This document shows, in pieces, positions 1 to 8,490 of a DNA stretch of 64,000 nt; the stretch's first letter is position 1, and each line of letters begins with the position of its first letter. The translations under genes were made by a program, and so were the position numbers. The notes below the pieces were generated by a model. That model ran no database searches. It was given only the letters and a program-made list of their open reading frames with translations, and was not told where the DNA came from. The DNA is from Bacteroidales bacterium. Lineage in GTDB: Bacteria; Bacteroidota; Bacteroidia; Bacteroidales; VadinHA17. The stretch spans positions 1-64,000 of the forward strand of contig WXFD01000014.1 of NCBI GenBank assembly GCA_009877105.1. The letters are read 5' to 3'.

Positions 1-125
1 TTGTATAGATTGTGGTTAATCTATTAAGTTATTGATTGTCAGGGACTTTACCAAATTATTTCAATATTATTTATTAACTATCTTATTGACATTCAAACAA
101 TTATATTAATATTTAACGAAGTATT

Positions 126-311
126 GTGAGTTATGATGATGATGGAACAGTAACTACGGTTTCATGGAACGGTCATTCATATCCCGTTTGTACTGCAAAA
201 AACGAATATCCGGTTCTGGATGCTCATATTTCAGCAACGGGAGAACTAAGGCTGGCAAAAGCCATGTGGTGGATGCTTGCCAGAATGGCCGGATGGGACG
301 GAACAAATTGA
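126..311 (+). pseudogene. C-terminal remnant of a larger protein
   Basis: A 61-codon open frame starting at a GTG, with an in-frame stop only 12 bases upstream (114-116). Its end, with ...KAMWWMLARMAGWDG, looks like the C-terminal tail of secreted Bacteroidota hydrolases that I recognise only vaguely; nothing resembling the rest of such a protein lies upstream. I infer a decayed or truncated gene rather than a functional small protein. The first 125 bases of the window are very AT-rich and hold nothing I can name. A genuine small ORF is the alternative. Confidence 0.35.
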
Positions 312-410
312 ACATGTTCCTTTTCCATTTTTTTCGGGCTGAAAAGAACACAGAAAACCAAGTATCCCGACATTTTCAGGATTTCCCATGAAAACGGCCC
401 GATGCATTTT

Positions 411-1373
411 ATGATAAGAAAAATTGGCAGTCGATTAATTGTAGTCTGCATGACCGTGCTGCTGATAACCCGGGTTCCTGTCCTGGCTCAGGATAATTTG
501 GACCGGGACCGACCCAGCATTAATGGTGATACCACCAGTTTGGGTCATTTAGGAATTTTGCGTCCATTGTCTGTTACAGCAATTGTTTTGACATCCTATT
601 TCGCAGGGCTTGCATATATAGGTACGTCCGGCTACTATCCAGATGATTCGAGAGTTCCGTTCTATTTTACCAATGACTGGAAATACTATTTACAAATGGA
701 TAAATTCCATCATGCTTTTATGTCTTATAATATAAGTTATTTCGGGTACAGGTATTTTATCAATGCCGGGATAAAAAAAAGCAAAGCCCTGTTGTTTGGC
801 GGTGGCTTGGGATTTCTAATGCTGACGCCGAAAGAATTCGTTGACGGGCACCTGAAGGATTCCGGATTCTCATGGGGGGATATAACGGCTAATTTCGTCG
901 GATCATTGGTTATGACAGGTCAGGAACTACTATTCGATGAGCAGATTGTAAGATATAAATTCAGTTTCTGGAGATCAGAATACGCACAGCTGGGAAATGG
1001 GCTCCTGGGAAGAAATTTTATTCATAGTTACATAAAGGATTATAATGGGCATACCTATTGGCTGAGCATTAATGCCAACAGATTTGTCCTTAAAAACAAG
1101 CTCCCCGATTGGCTGAATATTGCCGCAGGATATAGTGTAAATGGGATGTATGGTCCCATTGAAAACCGGCAGTCATATAACGGGAAAATCATCCCGGAGA
1201 CTCTCCGTTATCGCCAGTTCCTGCTATCCCTCGATATCGACTGGCCCGAAATACAAACCAGGTCAAAATTCCTGAAGAAGGTACTGAACACAATAGTTTT
1301 CATCAAATTACCTTTTCCCGCGCTTGAGTTTAATTCCAAAGGGCAATTTAAAGGGTATTGGTTATACTTTTAG
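411..1373 (+). CDS. DUF2279 family protein
   Basis: About 320 residues. The ATG at 411 gives a compact signal peptide (MIRKIGSRLIVV..., ending near VLAQD); a second ATG at 402 adds three residues. Residues about 50-165 carry the DUF2279 (YfiM-like) pattern: a hydrophobic helix, DKFHHAFMSYNISY, a second glycine-rich hydrophobic segment and KEFVDGHLKDSGFSWGD, which keeps the Asp-Gly and Asp residues typical of the family. The C-terminal half is probably strand-rich and outer-membrane associated. The family is common in Bacteroidota and has no established biochemical role. It precedes the esterase gene by 70 bases; co-transcription is possible. Confidence 0.75.
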   Translation: MIRKIGSRLIVVCMTVLLITRVPVLAQDNLDRDRPSINGDTTSLGHLGILRPLSVTAIVLTSYFAGLAYIGTSGYYPDDSRVPFYFTNDWKYYLQMDKFHHAFMSYNISYFGYRYFINAGIKKSKALLFGGGLGFLMLTPKEFVDGHLKDSGFSWGDITANFVGSLVMTGQELLFDEQIVRYKFSFWRSEYAQLGNGLLGRNFIHSYIKDYNGHTYWLSINANRFVLKNKLPDWLNIAAGYSVNGMYGPIENRQSYNGKIIPETLRYRQFLLSLDIDWPEIQTRSKFLKKVLNTIVFIKLPFPALEFNSKGQFKGYWLYF

Positions 1374-1443
1374 AAAATATCTTATATTTAAATCTGAATT
1401 AATTTCTGTTTTACTGATCAGGTTTAATATTAATACAATACAA

Positions 1444-2742
1444 ATGAAAACATTCAAACGAGGTATTTCAGTAATTTTTTTTGCTCTTTTTTCCTTTCTT
1501 TTAACTGCCCAGATCCCGGAGCAGCTGGTCAAGGTAATTGTAACCCCGAACAAAGATAACTGGCTATACAAACCCGGTGAGAAAGCCCTTTTCAGCGTTC
1601 AGGTTCTGTTTCACTATAATCCGCTTAAGGGTGTTAAGGCATATTATGAGGTGGGACCTGAGAAGCTGGAGCCAACAAAAAAAGATTCTCTTGTCCTTGA
1701 TGGCAAGAGTTTTGTGATTGATGGCGGCACTTTGAAATCACCGGGGTTTCTACGATGCATTGTTACTGTAAATTATGAGGGGAAAAAATATGAAGGAATG
1801 GCCACCGCAGGGTATGATCCGGAGAAGATCAAACAGACCGTGCCACGACCCGCAGATTTCAATGATTTCTGGAACAAGGCAAAAAGTGAACTGTCCCGAA
1901 TCCCCCTTGATGCCCGTATGACCCTTGTACCTGAACGCTGCACTGAAAAAGTCAACGTTTATAATGTAAGTATCATGAATTATGGATATTCAAGAATATA
2001 TGGAATGCTGGCAATTCCACGGAAAGAAGGAAAGTTCCCCGCGGTACTTTTCGTGCCGGGCGCTGGTGTAAGAGGTTATGTTCCTGATATGGAGCTGGCA
2101 GAAAAGGGAATAATCACTTTCGTCATTGGCATTCACGGAATTCCCGTGAACCTCGATCCCGGGGTTTATCAGGACCTTGCGAACGGAGCATTGAGAGAAT
2201 ACTATACATTCAATCTCGACAACAAGGACAGGTATTACTATAAAAGAGTTTACCTCGGTTGTGTAAGGGCAAATGATTTTCTGGTATCACTGCCGCAGTA
2301 TGACGGGTCCAATCTTGCAGTAACCGGCGGAAGTCAGGGCGGTGCCCTTTCAATAATCACTGCAGCGCTCGACAGCAGGACCAAATACCTGGCTGCCCTT
2401 TATCCTGCACTTTGCGACGTCACTGGCTATCTTGAAGGAAGAGCAGGGGGATGGCCACATCTCTTCCTTAAAAATAATGCATCTTTCCATAACTATAAGG
2501 AAAAACTTGAAACAATTCCTTATTACGACGTGGTTAATTTTGCCCGGGAACTTAAAATACCCGGCTTCTATACATGGGGATTCAATGATGAAGTCTGTCC
2601 GCCAACATCAATGTATGCGGCCTATAATCTGATCAGCTCCCCGAAAACACTGCTGTTGATCCATGATACAGGACACTGGGCATATCCTGAACAGCATTCA
2701 AACCTGAGGAACTGGCTGACGGAAAAATTGGGAATCAGATAG
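1444..2742 (+). CDS. Secreted acetylxylan esterase-type alpha/beta hydrolase
   Basis: 432 residues from the ATG at 1444, chosen because it begins a clear signal peptide (MKTFKRGISVIFFALFSFLLTAQ); the longer frame from 1324 overlaps the preceding gene. An N-terminal beta domain (about 25-140) is followed by an AXE1 / cephalosporin-C deacetylase alpha/beta-hydrolase fold. Visible catalytic residues: nucleophile Ser297 in GGSQGG, Asp382 in WGFNDEVCPP and His411 in DTGHWAYPEQ. The family removes acetyl groups from xylo-oligosaccharides and other acetylated sugars, here probably in the periplasm or outside the cell. No polysaccharide-utilization genes adjoin it, so the substrate is unknown. Confidence 0.82.
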   Translation: MKTFKRGISVIFFALFSFLLTAQIPEQLVKVIVTPNKDNWLYKPGEKALFSVQVLFHYNPLKGVKAYYEVGPEKLEPTKKDSLVLDGKSFVIDGGTLKSPGFLRCIVTVNYEGKKYEGMATAGYDPEKIKQTVPRPADFNDFWNKAKSELSRIPLDARMTLVPERCTEKVNVYNVSIMNYGYSRIYGMLAIPRKEGKFPAVLFVPGAGVRGYVPDMELAEKGIITFVIGIHGIPVNLDPGVYQDLANGALREYYTFNLDNKDRYYYKRVYLGCVRANDFLVSLPQYDGSNLAVTGGSQGGALSIITAALDSRTKYLAALYPALCDVTGYLEGRAGGWPHLFLKNNASFHNYKEKLETIPYYDVVNFARELKIPGFYTWGFNDEVCPPTSMYAAYNLISSPKTLLLIHDTGHWAYPEQHSNLRNWLTEKLGIR

Positions 2743-2755
2743 TTTAATCAACAGG

Positions 2756-2868
2756 AAAAAGGCTTTTTCAGAAGACTTTATCAGTATTTTCACTGCCCGG
2801 CCACAGGTATATACGCTTATGGTCCTCCGGTGAATACACTAGAGTCGATTGCTGAAAAAGCTTTTTTT
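2756..2868. repeat. Imperfect 110-nt palindrome in the esterase-MFS gap
   Basis: The arms pair as GCTTTTTCAG (2762-2771) with CTGAAAAAGC (2852-2861), then GACT with AGTC, GTATTTTCA with TGAATAC (two-base bulge), and CCGG with CCGG around an apical loop. The outer ends are an A run (2756-2760) and a T run (2862-2868). It could be a long bidirectional terminator, a structured leader of the MFS gene, or a decayed miniature inverted-repeat element. What is seen is the pairing; function is inference. Confidence 0.5.
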
Positions 2869-3000
2869 ATTTCATTCTCTCCCGATGAATAAAAAGAATT
2901 ACTGTCAAAAAGTAAATAAGGTAATATTTTCCAATAAATACCTCCGGCGTATTGAAAAATATTTATATTTAAATCCTTTTTACTTGCAAAAACAAAGATA

Positions 3001-4218
3001 ATGTCGGCGTATTCTCCGCAACCTGACACTGAAACTCAAAAAAGTTCCCAGTCTTATATAGTTGCCACAGCTTTCCTCTCCCTGTTCGCGCTTGTTGGAT
3101 TTGCGTTTTATGGACTGCCCTTTTTCTTCGATTTCATGACAAAGGAATATGGCTGGTCAAGAACGGTGGTGACTTCCGGAAATGCTGTCGGAAAGCTGCT
3201 GGTGGGTCCTCTTTTTGGTTTTATTGCCGGATGGCTGATTGACAAATATGGTCCTCGCAGACTCATGATGGCCGGCGTTTTGATGATGGGAACCGCCTTG
3301 GTTGGTTTGAGTTTTGCCAGTACACTCAGCCTGTTTTACCTGTTCTATATTTTCAATGCACTCGGTTATGTTTGCGGCGGCCCTCTTCCTTGTCAGGTTC
3401 TTATTTCAAGATGGTTTGACAAGAACCGGGGTAAGGCAATGGGAATTGCATATCTGGGAATCGGTGCAGGGGGAGCCGTTGTTCCACTTATTGCCGCATC
3501 ACTTGAAAAAAATCTCGGATGGCATAATTCCCTGGCCATACTGGGCATCCTGGTAGTGGTGATAGCATTTCCCATGGTGTTTTTCATAAAAGGATCGTCT
3601 GCAAAACCGCCAGGAGATAAAAAGCAGGAACCAACTGTACCCGTAAAACATATTCTTACAAACAGGAATTTCTACCTCCTTGGAATAGGCAGTATGTGTG
3701 CAATTGGTGTGGTTGGAGGAATCAACCAGCATCTCAAGCTTTTCCTGAGAGATCTGAATTACTCACAGACGGAAGCAGCTCATGTGATTTCACTCGTGCT
3801 TCTTTCGAGCCTGGTTGGACGCGTTTTAATGGGATGGCTTGCTGACCTGATCCCAAGAAAATATGTTATGATACTTATCTACCTGACGGTTGCATCAGTT
3901 ATCTCGCTTCTTCTTGTTCCCGATTTTACAGGCCGGATATACATATTTGCCGTTATTTTCGGGATAGGACTTGGAGGTGATTATATGATAATCCCGCTTA
4001 TGGCAGGCGACCTTTTCGGCGTTAGAACGCTTGGCAGGACGATGGGTATTATCCTTGTCGCCGACGGCGTTGCTGAATCAACGTTTCCCATGCTCCTCGG
4101 AGCTTTGTACGATATCAACAGAAGCTATAATATGGGATTTATTGTTTTGATTTGCGTGGCTCTGGCCGGCACTTTATTTATTTCCTTCCTTCCACGTAAA
4201 AAGGAAGAAAAAGCATGA
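3001..4218 (+). CDS. MFS transporter, oxalate/formate- or monocarboxylate-type
   Basis: 405 residues with about twelve hydrophobic segments and a short polar N-terminus. The first MFS loop has the signature region GFIAGWLIDKYGPRRL, and a related motif MGWLADLIPRKY occurs in the second half, matching two six-helix bundles. The pattern (EYGWSRTVV early, GGPLPCQVLISRWFDKNRGKAMG in helix 4-5) resembles the OFA / monocarboxylate carrier branch, which moves small organic anions across the inner membrane. Substrate cannot be read from sequence. The gene stands alone on its strand between the long palindrome and the DoxX gene. Confidence 0.82.
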   Translation: MSAYSPQPDTETQKSSQSYIVATAFLSLFALVGFAFYGLPFFFDFMTKEYGWSRTVVTSGNAVGKLLVGPLFGFIAGWLIDKYGPRRLMMAGVLMMGTALVGLSFASTLSLFYLFYIFNALGYVCGGPLPCQVLISRWFDKNRGKAMGIAYLGIGAGGAVVPLIAASLEKNLGWHNSLAILGILVVVIAFPMVFFIKGSSAKPPGDKKQEPTVPVKHILTNRNFYLLGIGSMCAIGVVGGINQHLKLFLRDLNYSQTEAAHVISLVLLSSLVGRVLMGWLADLIPRKYVMILIYLTVASVISLLLVPDFTGRIYIFAVIFGIGLGGDYMIIPLMAGDLFGVRTLGRTMGIILVADGVAESTFPMLLGALYDINRSYNMGFIVLICVALAGTLFISFLPRKKEEKA

Positions 4219-4312
4219 TTAAACAAACGGCCGCCTTAGCCCGCCCGGATTTGGCAACAAAAGACATTGAATGCCTATATCAAAATTCTTTCACGCTTAA
4301 CTTTAAAATTGC

Positions 4313-4320
4313 TACTTTTG
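4313..4320 (+). promoter_or_regulatory. Candidate -7 element before the DoxX gene
   Basis: TACTTTTG fits the Bacteroidota -7 consensus TAnnTTTG. A -33 TTTG is lacking (TTTC at 4289-4292 is nearest), so only half the promoter is convincing. It would give a leader of roughly 65 bases ahead of the gene at 4391. Confidence 0.4.
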
Positions 4321-4390
4321 ACCATGACTGTACAACCAAGTATATTATTATGATCTCAGTATAAAATTTAAACAATCTATTTTTATTATT

Positions 4391-4882
4391 ATGAAGGACA
4401 AATTCTCTTTAACTTCATGTCAGATGACAGCCCTTGTTATCCTAAGGTTCCTTATCGGCTGGCACATTCTGTATGAGGGGCTTTCAAAACTGCTTATTCC
4501 CAACTGGTCTTCGCTCAGTTTCCTGCAGGAGTCAAAATGGATAATGTCGGGCTTTTCAAACTGGATAATTACCCATTCAGGCGTTTTAAGTACAGTTGAT
4601 TTTCTTAATAAATGGGGACTTATTGCAATAGGACTTGCATTGGTCCTTGGTTTATTCACCCGCCTGACTTCAATATGCGGAGCTGTATTGCTTTTAATAT
4701 ATTATCTCAATAATCCGCCGCTTATAGGCCTTGAATATACCCTGCCATCCGAAGGTAGTTATCTGATTGTAAGCAAAACACTTATTGAAGCTATGGCTCT
4801 AGTGGTCCTGGCGGTGTTTCCGACAGGAATGTATTTTGGACTTGATATGCTGGTTAAGAAACAAAGGAACGATAATAATTAG
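4391..4882 (+). CDS. DoxX family membrane protein
   Basis: 163 residues with four predicted membrane helices. The first carries the family pattern ILRFLIGWHILYEGLSKL; helix 3 is GLIAIGLALVLGLFTRLTSICGAVLLL. DoxX proteins are small inner-membrane proteins; some are the quinone-reducing membrane subunit of periplasmic dehydrogenases such as thiosulfate:quinone oxidoreductase, while many others are uncharacterised. The gene ends nine bases before the Tat-exported oxidoreductase gene and shares its direction, so an operon is very likely. I infer, without proof, that it could pass electrons from that oxidoreductase to quinone. Confidence 0.75.
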   Translation: MKDKFSLTSCQMTALVILRFLIGWHILYEGLSKLLIPNWSSLSFLQESKWIMSGFSNWIITHSGVLSTVDFLNKWGLIAIGLALVLGLFTRLTSICGAVLLLIYYLNNPPLIGLEYTLPSEGSYLIVSKTLIEAMALVVLAVFPTGMYFGLDMLVKKQRNDNN

Positions 4883-4891
4883 GAGGAACAA

Positions 4892-6487
4892 ATGATGGAT
4901 AAGACAAAATCGACAACCCGGACCTCTTCAACTGACGATGCCAACAAGGATAAATCATCCATGAAACGCAGAACAGTTCTGAAAGCTCTTGCAGGAATTC
5001 CCGTCCTCGGACTTTTCGGATTGGAACTGGCAAGGAAGCACACATATGATAATGAGAAGAAGAACAGGATACTCAGGGATCTGGGCCTTGATAACATTCA
5101 GCTGCCTGTCCTGCATCCCATGTCTTCCAAATCCGATGTGCTCAGGGTGGGAATCATAGGTTTTGGCAACAGGGCAACAGCCCATGCCAACGGATTGGGC
5201 TACATGCATCCTGATGATGTTGAGGCAAACAAGGCAAACGGGACTCTTGATGACTGGCTTATGCAGGAAGACATGAATGTTGCACTTACCGGTATTTGCG
5301 ATGTTTTTGACCTTCACGCTGAACATGGTCTTGAAACGGCAAGGAATACAATTCGTGCAGGGGGAGGAAAAGTTTACGATCTCCCCGTAAAACGATACAG
5401 AACCTATCAGGAGATGCTGGATGACAAAAATATAGATGCCGTAATGATTGCCACTCCTGATCATACTCATGCCCCCATTACAGTTGCTGCTGCAAAGGCG
5501 GGCAAGCACGTCTACTGTGAAAAATCACCGGCCCACTCGGAGGCCCAGCTACATGAGCTGTATGATACGGTGAAAAACAGCAGTATTGTATATCAGCTCG
5601 GACACCAGGTACCTCAAAGCGTTATTTTTCAACAGGCAAAAGACATCATTAAGAAAGATATACTGGGGAAAATAACCCTGATTGAAACTACAACCAACCG
5701 TAATACCGCTGATGGTGCCTGGATCAGACATCTCGACAAGAACGGAAATCCCAAGCCTGGCGATGAGAAATCCATCGACTGGGACCAGTGGCTCGGACCT
5801 GCTCCAAAAGTGCCATTCAGCCTCGACCGGTTCTACAACTGGACGAAATTTTTCGATTACGATATAGGACTAATCGGACAATTGTTCACTCACGAGTATG
5901 ACTCAGTCAACCAGCTTTTACGCATTGGCATTCCCAAATCCGTGGTTTCATCAGGCGGAATATATTTCTGGAAAGACAATCGCGAAATGGCCGACATGCT
6001 TCATTGTGTGTTTGAATATCCCGACAGGGATCTCACACTGCTGTACAGTGCCAGCCTTTCAAGCAGTCTGAGCAGAGGACGGGTCTTCATGGGCCATGAT
6101 GCCTCAATGGAACTGGGAAGCGCCATCAACATTAAAGCTGACAGCGATTCAACCCGTTATAAGAAACAGATCGAGGATGGATTGATTGATCCTTCTGTCC
6201 CAATGATTTCATTCAATCCTAATCTGGGTACAATTGATGCTGTTACTTCCGCTACTGAAAAATATTATGCGGCCAGGGGACTGACCACAACGAACATTAA
6301 CGGCCGACAGGTGGATGTGACGTATCTTCATATCAGGGAATGGATAAATTGTATCCGGAATGGAGGGACTCCAAGCGCCAACATTGAGATGGCATTTGAG
6401 GAAGGGGCAACGTGCCTTATGGCTCACAAGGCCTATGTTGAGAAAAGAAGGGTTGAATGGGATCCGGTAAACAGGAGGATCGTTTAG
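4892..6487 (+). CDS. Tat-exported Gfo/Idh/MocA family oxidoreductase
   Basis: 531 residues. The ATG at 4892 (a second ATG follows at once) sits after AGGAGG at 4881-4886, an unusually strong Shine-Dalgarno for this phylum. After a polar stretch comes a twin-arginine signal, KRRTVLKALAGIPVLGLFGL (residues about 25-44), implying folded export. The Rossmann segment is VGIIGFGNRA (about 88), followed by MIATPDHTHAP and EKSPAHSE in place of the usual EKP. The C-terminal domain is the beta-rich GFO_IDH_MocA part. The family oxidises or reduces sugars and inositols with NAD(P), some members keeping the cofactor tightly bound. Pairing with DoxX suggests a periplasmic sugar dehydrogenase; substrate unknown. 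Confidence 0.82.
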   Translation: MMDKTKSTTRTSSTDDANKDKSSMKRRTVLKALAGIPVLGLFGLELARKHTYDNEKKNRILRDLGLDNIQLPVLHPMSSKSDVLRVGIIGFGNRATAHANGLGYMHPDDVEANKANGTLDDWLMQEDMNVALTGICDVFDLHAEHGLETARNTIRAGGGKVYDLPVKRYRTYQEMLDDKNIDAVMIATPDHTHAPITVAAAKAGKHVYCEKSPAHSEAQLHELYDTVKNSSIVYQLGHQVPQSVIFQQAKDIIKKDILGKITLIETTTNRNTADGAWIRHLDKNGNPKPGDEKSIDWDQWLGPAPKVPFSLDRFYNWTKFFDYDIGLIGQLFTHEYDSVNQLLRIGIPKSVVSSGGIYFWKDNREMADMLHCVFEYPDRDLTLLYSASLSSSLSRGRVFMGHDASMELGSAINIKADSDSTRYKKQIEDGLIDPSVPMISFNPNLGTIDAVTSATEKYYAARGLTTTNINGRQVDVTYLHIREWINCIRNGGTPSANIEMAFEEGATCLMAHKAYVEKRRVEWDPVNRRIV

Positions 6488-6516
6488 TAACGGAACAATA
6501 ATGTTTTCGCCCTGTA

Positions 6517-7362
6517 TCAGCCGAATTCGGGTCCGCTGATAAGATACTGGAATCCCGGTTCGCCGGAATAACAATTGCTTTTAAGATACATACGGGTAAA
6601 GGGCCTCTGTATTTCAAAACCCTGATGTTCAAGCCACTTTATCAGTTCACCCTTATCCTGCAATACATCCATTGCAATTGGCCCGCCCGGATGGGATTCC
6701 AGCACACCGGCTATAAGCTTAATTACATGGTGTAAAGATATTCCGCATGCAGGACCGATATAGGAATACCTCAAACCCGTCCTGCCAAATATGTATCCTC
6801 CGGCATTATCTGCATCCAGTACCACATAGGCTCGCCGGGGTTCATTTTCCATAAGATAGTTCAGGAGGATTGAGCGGTCGGAACCAAATATTCTCTTGTC
6901 TGATTGCAAAACATTTATAATATTGTTTTTGTCAATTCTCAGGGCAAAATCCAGACTGCTCCCCTGATTTTCATGCAAGGAGGAATTTGTCATCCGGTAA
7001 ATGGTAAATTCATCTTTGAAGCCAAGCTTCCGGTAAAGGGATAATCCTGCAGGAGTCGCATCCAGTTTGAGGGATTTGCAATGATCAAGCCTTTTTATTA
7101 TTTCCGACATAAGCATCCTGCCAATCCCTTGCCCCCTCATTTGCCTGTCGACAAGCACCATGCCGATCCATGCCAGGCCGGGGGGATGAAAAAGCGCAGT
7201 GGCTGTACCGACTAACCTGCCGCCCTCATCAGCAATAAGGCAGACATTGTTTTTTCCCGACAGCAGGAATTTCCAGTCCCTTTCTGTCTGATTCCAGCCT
7301 TCAGCCTCAGAAAGAGCACAGGCAAAATCCAGATCCTGCACCCTCAGTGGTCGTATTTGCAT
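6517..7362 (-). CDS. GNAT family N-acetyltransferase, two-domain
   Basis: 281 residues. Residues 1-135 form a standard GNAT domain with the acetyl-CoA loop RQMRGQGIGRMLMSEI and a following GLSLYRKLGFK motif. The second half (about 150-280) matches the Acetyltransf_18 type domain that often follows such GNAT domains (YitH-like), with YVVLDADNAGGYIFGR and LEHQGFEIQRPFTRMY. Substrate unknown. It is the last gene of a three-gene minus-strand set (45 bases after the aldolase gene) and ends 29 bases from the convergent Gfo/Idh gene. Confidence 0.8.
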   Translation of the reverse strand: MQIRPLRVQDLDFACALSEAEGWNQTERDWKFLLSGKNNVCLIADEGGRLVGTATALFHPPGLAWIGMVLVDRQMRGQGIGRMLMSEIIKRLDHCKSLKLDATPAGLSLYRKLGFKDEFTIYRMTNSSLHENQGSSLDFALRIDKNNIINVLQSDKRIFGSDRSILLNYLMENEPRRAYVVLDADNAGGYIFGRTGLRYSYIGPACGISLHHVIKLIAGVLESHPGGPIAMDVLQDKGELIKWLEHQGFEIQRPFTRMYLKSNCYSGEPGFQYLISGPEFG

Positions 7363-7407
7363 TTTATTTTTACGGTATAGAGTCCCGAATAAGGCTATGT
7401 GCTATTT

Positions 7408-8466
7408 TTATGCCATCCAGCGATCGAGATTGGCAGCTACAAAATCATCATCATTTAGTTCGGGATATGATCTGTATACTCTTTCGATCTCAGCTTTCTG
7501 ACCCGGGGAAAGTCTTTCATTCCTGTCAATGGTCCAGATGCCTTCAAATAAACCCTGTCTCCGGAGAACCTCATGCAATCCGACAATGCATCCCTTGAAA
7601 TTATTGGCGGAATCGAAAAAAGCTGAATTGCAGTCGGTAATCTTATTGGCCAGTACGGAGGCATTCTGCACATCATTGTCAAATTTGCCGTTATGCACTG
7701 CCTCCAGCAGGTCGACTGCTGATTTTGTCCATACAGCCCAATGCCCAAGCAAGCCTCCCACAATCCGTTTGTTTATTACCCTGTCTCCTGCAGTTATCCG
7801 GTATTCTGACAGAAGATCAGTCAGAATGCTGTCATCATTTCCCGTATACAATGCAATTTCGTCTGCCCTGCCTGATTCTGCAACTCCTCTTACAACATCG
7901 AAGGTATAGTACCTGTTGAATGGAGCAATCTTTATTGCAACCACATCCGGGATTCTGGCAAATTCCCTCCAGAAATTCACATCAAGCTGCCTTCCACCTA
8001 CAGCCGGCTGCAAATAAAACCCGACAAGCGGAATAATCTCCGATATTTTCCGACAGTGATTCAGGATTTCTTTATTTGATGAACCCTGAAATGCAGCCAG
8101 GCTCAGAAGGACACAATGGAAACCATGATCACGTGCAGCGCTTGCCTCCCTGATGGCCTGTCTGGTTTTCCCGATGGCCCCTGCTATCCTGATGATGGGT
8201 TTTTCGTTGCTCTGTAAAAAACGATCAAATTCTTCCCTTGCAAGCTCAAGGAGAGGCAGAAAAAGATTTACCTCAGGGGATCTGATGGCAAACTGGGTGG
8301 TGTGAACAGCAACTGCAATCCCACCGGCCCCGGCATCAAGATAATATCTGATTAGGGCCCTCTGACGCCTTTCATCCAGTTTGCGGTTTTTGTTAAGTGC
8401 CAGCGGAAGTGCCGGAATTACAACACCTCTTTTCAGAACATCAGCAATAGCGTCATGATTATTCAT
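7408..8466 (-). CDS. Dihydrodipicolinate synthase family aldolase/lyase
   Basis: 352 residues with the DapA/NanA (beta/alpha)8 barrel. The lysine expected to form the Schiff base with an alpha-keto acid or aldehyde is in VVAIKIAPFNRYY; GNDD follows at the next strand. At about 350 residues it is longer than DapA (about 290), having an added C-terminal helical tail ending DDFVAANLDRWMA. It is therefore unlikely to be the lysine-pathway enzyme and more likely acts in sugar-acid breakdown. It lies 24 bases after the epimerase gene and 45 before the GNAT gene, all one direction, so co-transcription is expected. Confidence 0.8.
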   Translation of the reverse strand: MNNHDAIADVLKRGVVIPALPLALNKNRKLDERRQRALIRYYLDAGAGGIAVAVHTTQFAIRSPEVNLFLPLLELAREEFDRFLQSNEKPIIRIAGAIGKTRQAIREASAARDHGFHCVLLSLAAFQGSSNKEILNHCRKISEIIPLVGFYLQPAVGGRQLDVNFWREFARIPDVVAIKIAPFNRYYTFDVVRGVAESGRADEIALYTGNDDSILTDLLSEYRITAGDRVINKRIVGGLLGHWAVWTKSAVDLLEAVHNGKFDNDVQNASVLANKITDCNSAFFDSANNFKGCIVGLHEVLRRQGLFEGIWTIDRNERLSPGQKAEIERVYRSYPELNDDDFVAANLDRWMA

Positions 8467-8490
8467 AGGTTTCGGTGGTTTAACTGGTTA

